Shown here piece by piece: positions 5,270 through 6,024 of a DNA stretch of 6,024 nt. Each line of letters begins with the position of its first letter. Position 1 is the stretch's first letter. The translations under genes and the position numbers were made by a program. Below the pieces are notes generated by a model. It saw only the letters and a list, made by a program, of their open reading frames with translations. It was not told the origin of the DNA and did not search any database. Source of the DNA: DATKDU01 sp035512595 (lineage in GTDB: Bacteria > Planctomycetota > Planctomycetia > Pirellulales > Pirellulaceae); contig DATKDU010000172.1 in the NCBI GenBank assembly GCA_035512595.1, forward strand, positions 1 to 6,024. Reading direction: 5' to 3'.

Positions 5270-5641
5270 CTACGCTTCCGGCAGCGGCTCGATCGTCACT
5301 CGCAAGGGGCCTGCGCCATCGGCCGCGCGCAGCGGATCGCAGCCGCAGGAACGGATCTGATCGGCCTTCAGCTCGGCCACTTCCAGCATCCCCGACCAGA
5401 CGACGCTACGGCCGCTGACGTGCGCCCGGAAGGTGAGCTGATAGGCCTTGGGCTGGTCGTAGTGAAACACCTTCTGCAGGACGCCCATGACGAACTCGAA
5501 CGTGTTCAGGTCGTCGTTGTGCAAAATCACGGCATACAGCGGCTGCCGCTTCCGCTTTGGCTTTTTGGCCGGCTTCGTCTTCTCAGGCGCAGCGGCGATC
5601 TCTTCCACCTCAGCAGCGGCCTGGGCGGCGGCAGATTTCAT
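5270..5641 (-). CDS. clpS: ATP-dependent Clp protease adaptor ClpS
   Basis: This is a 123-residue cytoplasmic adaptor that binds proteins with destabilising N-terminal residues and hands them to the ClpA/ClpC unfoldase. Residues 1-33 form an Ala/Glu then Lys/Pro-rich disordered tail. The core then follows: LYAVILHNDDLNTFEFV (N42-D43-D44 of the substrate pocket), GVLQKVFHYDQPKAYQL, the pocket His H74 in FRAHVSGRSVV, and MLEVAELKADQI. Compared with E. coli ClpS (N34, D35, D36, M40, H66), spacing is conserved and the gatekeeper Met is Phe48 here. Between the last helix and the final strand (GPLRVTIEPLP) there is a short insert with SCGCDPLRAADGA. ATG 5641 is chosen because GAGGAG lies 8 nt upstream; an in-frame GTG at 5650 overlaps that site. 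No clp protease gene is next to it. Confidence 0.92.
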   Translation of the reverse strand: MKSAAAQAAAEVEEIAAAPEKTKPAKKPKRKRQPLYAVILHNDDLNTFEFVMGVLQKVFHYDQPKAYQLTFRAHVSGRSVVWSGMLEVAELKADQIRSCGCDPLRAADGAGPLRVTIEPLPEA

Positions 5642-5649
5642 CGAGCGCA

Positions 5650-5655
5650 CTCCTC
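5650..5655 (-). promoter_or_regulatory. Ribosome binding site of clpS
   Basis: GAGGAG on the minus strand lies 8 nt before the ATG at 5641. It is the clearest Shine-Dalgarno in the window and decides for ATG 5641 over the GTG at 5650, which it overlaps. Confidence 0.65.
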
Positions 5656-5752
5656 AAATCCATGCGGCATGAGTCGGTTCCAGCGCCAAGTCCATTTTCG
5701 CATTGGGCACTACGGCGGGCAAGTTGCGTGTCCAATCCGAGTCCGCGGCGTA

Positions 5753-5779
5753 TATCCGGGACTCTATTTGAGTCGGATA
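5753..5779. promoter_or_regulatory. Hairpin/palindrome in the clpS-dgkA divergent region
   Basis: TATCC (5753-5757) pairs with GGATA (5775-5779), and inside it GACTC (5760-5764) pairs with GAGTC (5770-5774) around tattt, with a 2-nt gg bulge on the left. That makes a 10-bp stem. A third related gagtc copy sits at 5740-5744 (ccgagtccg). It lies in the 176-nt gap between clpS and dgkA, where promoters for both must be. I see no convincing -35/-10 pair for either gene, so it may be an operator, a 5'-UTR structure or chance. Confidence 0.3.
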
Positions 5780-5817
5780 CACTATTCTGACAGCCTCGCC
5801 CCTCCCATCGGTGCTCC

Positions 5818-6024
5818 ATGTTCCTCCGCTGGCCCGCTCGACTTCGTAACGCTTTCCGCGGCCTGGCGATTGCCTTCCGCAAAGACTGGACGCTAAGCGA
5901 ACACATCTTGTGCGCTGCGTTTGTCATTGCCGCGGGGGTGGCGCTGCGGGCGACGCTCGCGGAATGGTGCCTGCTGGCGCTGTGCGTCGGCGCGGTCCTC
6001 GGCGCGGAGCTGTTCAACACGGCC
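5818..6024 (+). CDS. dgkA: Diacylglycerol kinase / undecaprenol kinase (DgkA family), N-terminal part
   Basis: The frame from ATG 5818 is open for 69 codons to the window edge. DgkA-type kinases are small three-helix membrane enzymes that phosphorylate diacylglycerol, or undecaprenol in most Gram-positives and other phyla, returning the lipid to phospholipid or cell-wall precursor pools. Visible signatures are RLRNAFRGLAIAFRKDW (residues 8-24, amphipathic surface helix), the acidic residue E28 in LSEHI, a first membrane helix (about 30-44), EWCLLALCVGAVLGAE (49-64) and the active-site start E64-L-F-N67-T-A. In E. coli DgkA the equivalent run is E69...N72...E76; the second Glu would fall just beyond the window. 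Family members of this style (B. subtilis DgkA) mostly act on undecaprenol. No strong Shine-Dalgarno precedes the start. Confidence 0.88.
   Translation, partial: MFLRWPARLRNAFRGLAIAFRKDWTLSEHILCAAFVIAAGVALRATLAEWCLLALCVGAVLGAELFNTA

Noticed and set aside
5150..5896. 248-codon open frame on the plus strand
   Set aside because: It crosses the inverted repeat, is antisense to clpS and runs into dgkA in another frame. No family resemblance.
5610..6020. 136-codon open frame on the minus strand
   Set aside because: It is antisense to dgkA, whose signature residues are clear on the plus strand.

Overview
The window is a GC-rich stretch of bacterial chromosome. It carries ordinary single-copy genes in alternating orientation, mostly weak Shine-Dalgarno sequences, and gaps filled with short 7-nt period repeats. 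The protein styles (a CHX-like cation/proton antiporter, a halogenase-family FAD oxidoreductase, an Ala/Lys-rich N-terminal tail on ClpS, an ISL3 remnant) suggest a planctomycete, perhaps of the Pirellulales type. That assignment is an inference from general resemblance, not a search result.

Layout, left to right. (1) 1-603 (+) is the C-terminal part of an N-acyl-D-amino-acid deacylase (D-aminoacylase family). (2) 604-1082 is a decayed strip: a short possible fragment of a small hypothetical protein (636-887), then the N-terminal ~50 codons of an ISL3-family transposase (927-1082). The transposase fragment runs head-on into the 3' end of the next gene and supplies its stop codon. (3) 1073-3629 (-) is a probable two-gene operon: a FAD-dependent oxidoreductase of the flavin-halogenase-like group, then a CPA2-type cation:proton antiporter 13 nt downstream. 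(4) 3630-3847 is a divergent promoter region. Two sigma70-like promoters overlap there, and the same CCCTGAA heptamer array sits just before both start codons. (5) 3848-5020 (+) is a dGTPase-like HD phosphohydrolase (dgt) whose coding sequence contains a 70-nt block of ten 7-nt units in a loop region. (6) 5021-5269 is a convergent intergenic region: a large heptad-built inverted repeat with 17-bp perfect arms encloses a compact hairpin that looks like a bidirectional terminator. (7) 5270-5641 (-) is clpS, the N-degron adaptor of the Clp protease. (8) 5818-6024 (+) is the start of dgkA (diacylglycerol/undecaprenol kinase), divergent from clpS and cut by the window end.

The genes do not form one pathway: they are housekeeping functions (dNTP pool control, proteolysis, lipid carrier recycling, ion homeostasis, D-amino-acid salvage) beside one oxidoreductase of unknown substrate. 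I see no defence system, prophage or CRISPR array. The most unusual feature is the heptanucleotide repeat material. It occurs at four places within about 1.6 kb around dgt (upstream of both divergent genes, inside the dgt reading frame, and at the downstream terminator), using different unit sequences but the same 7-nt period.
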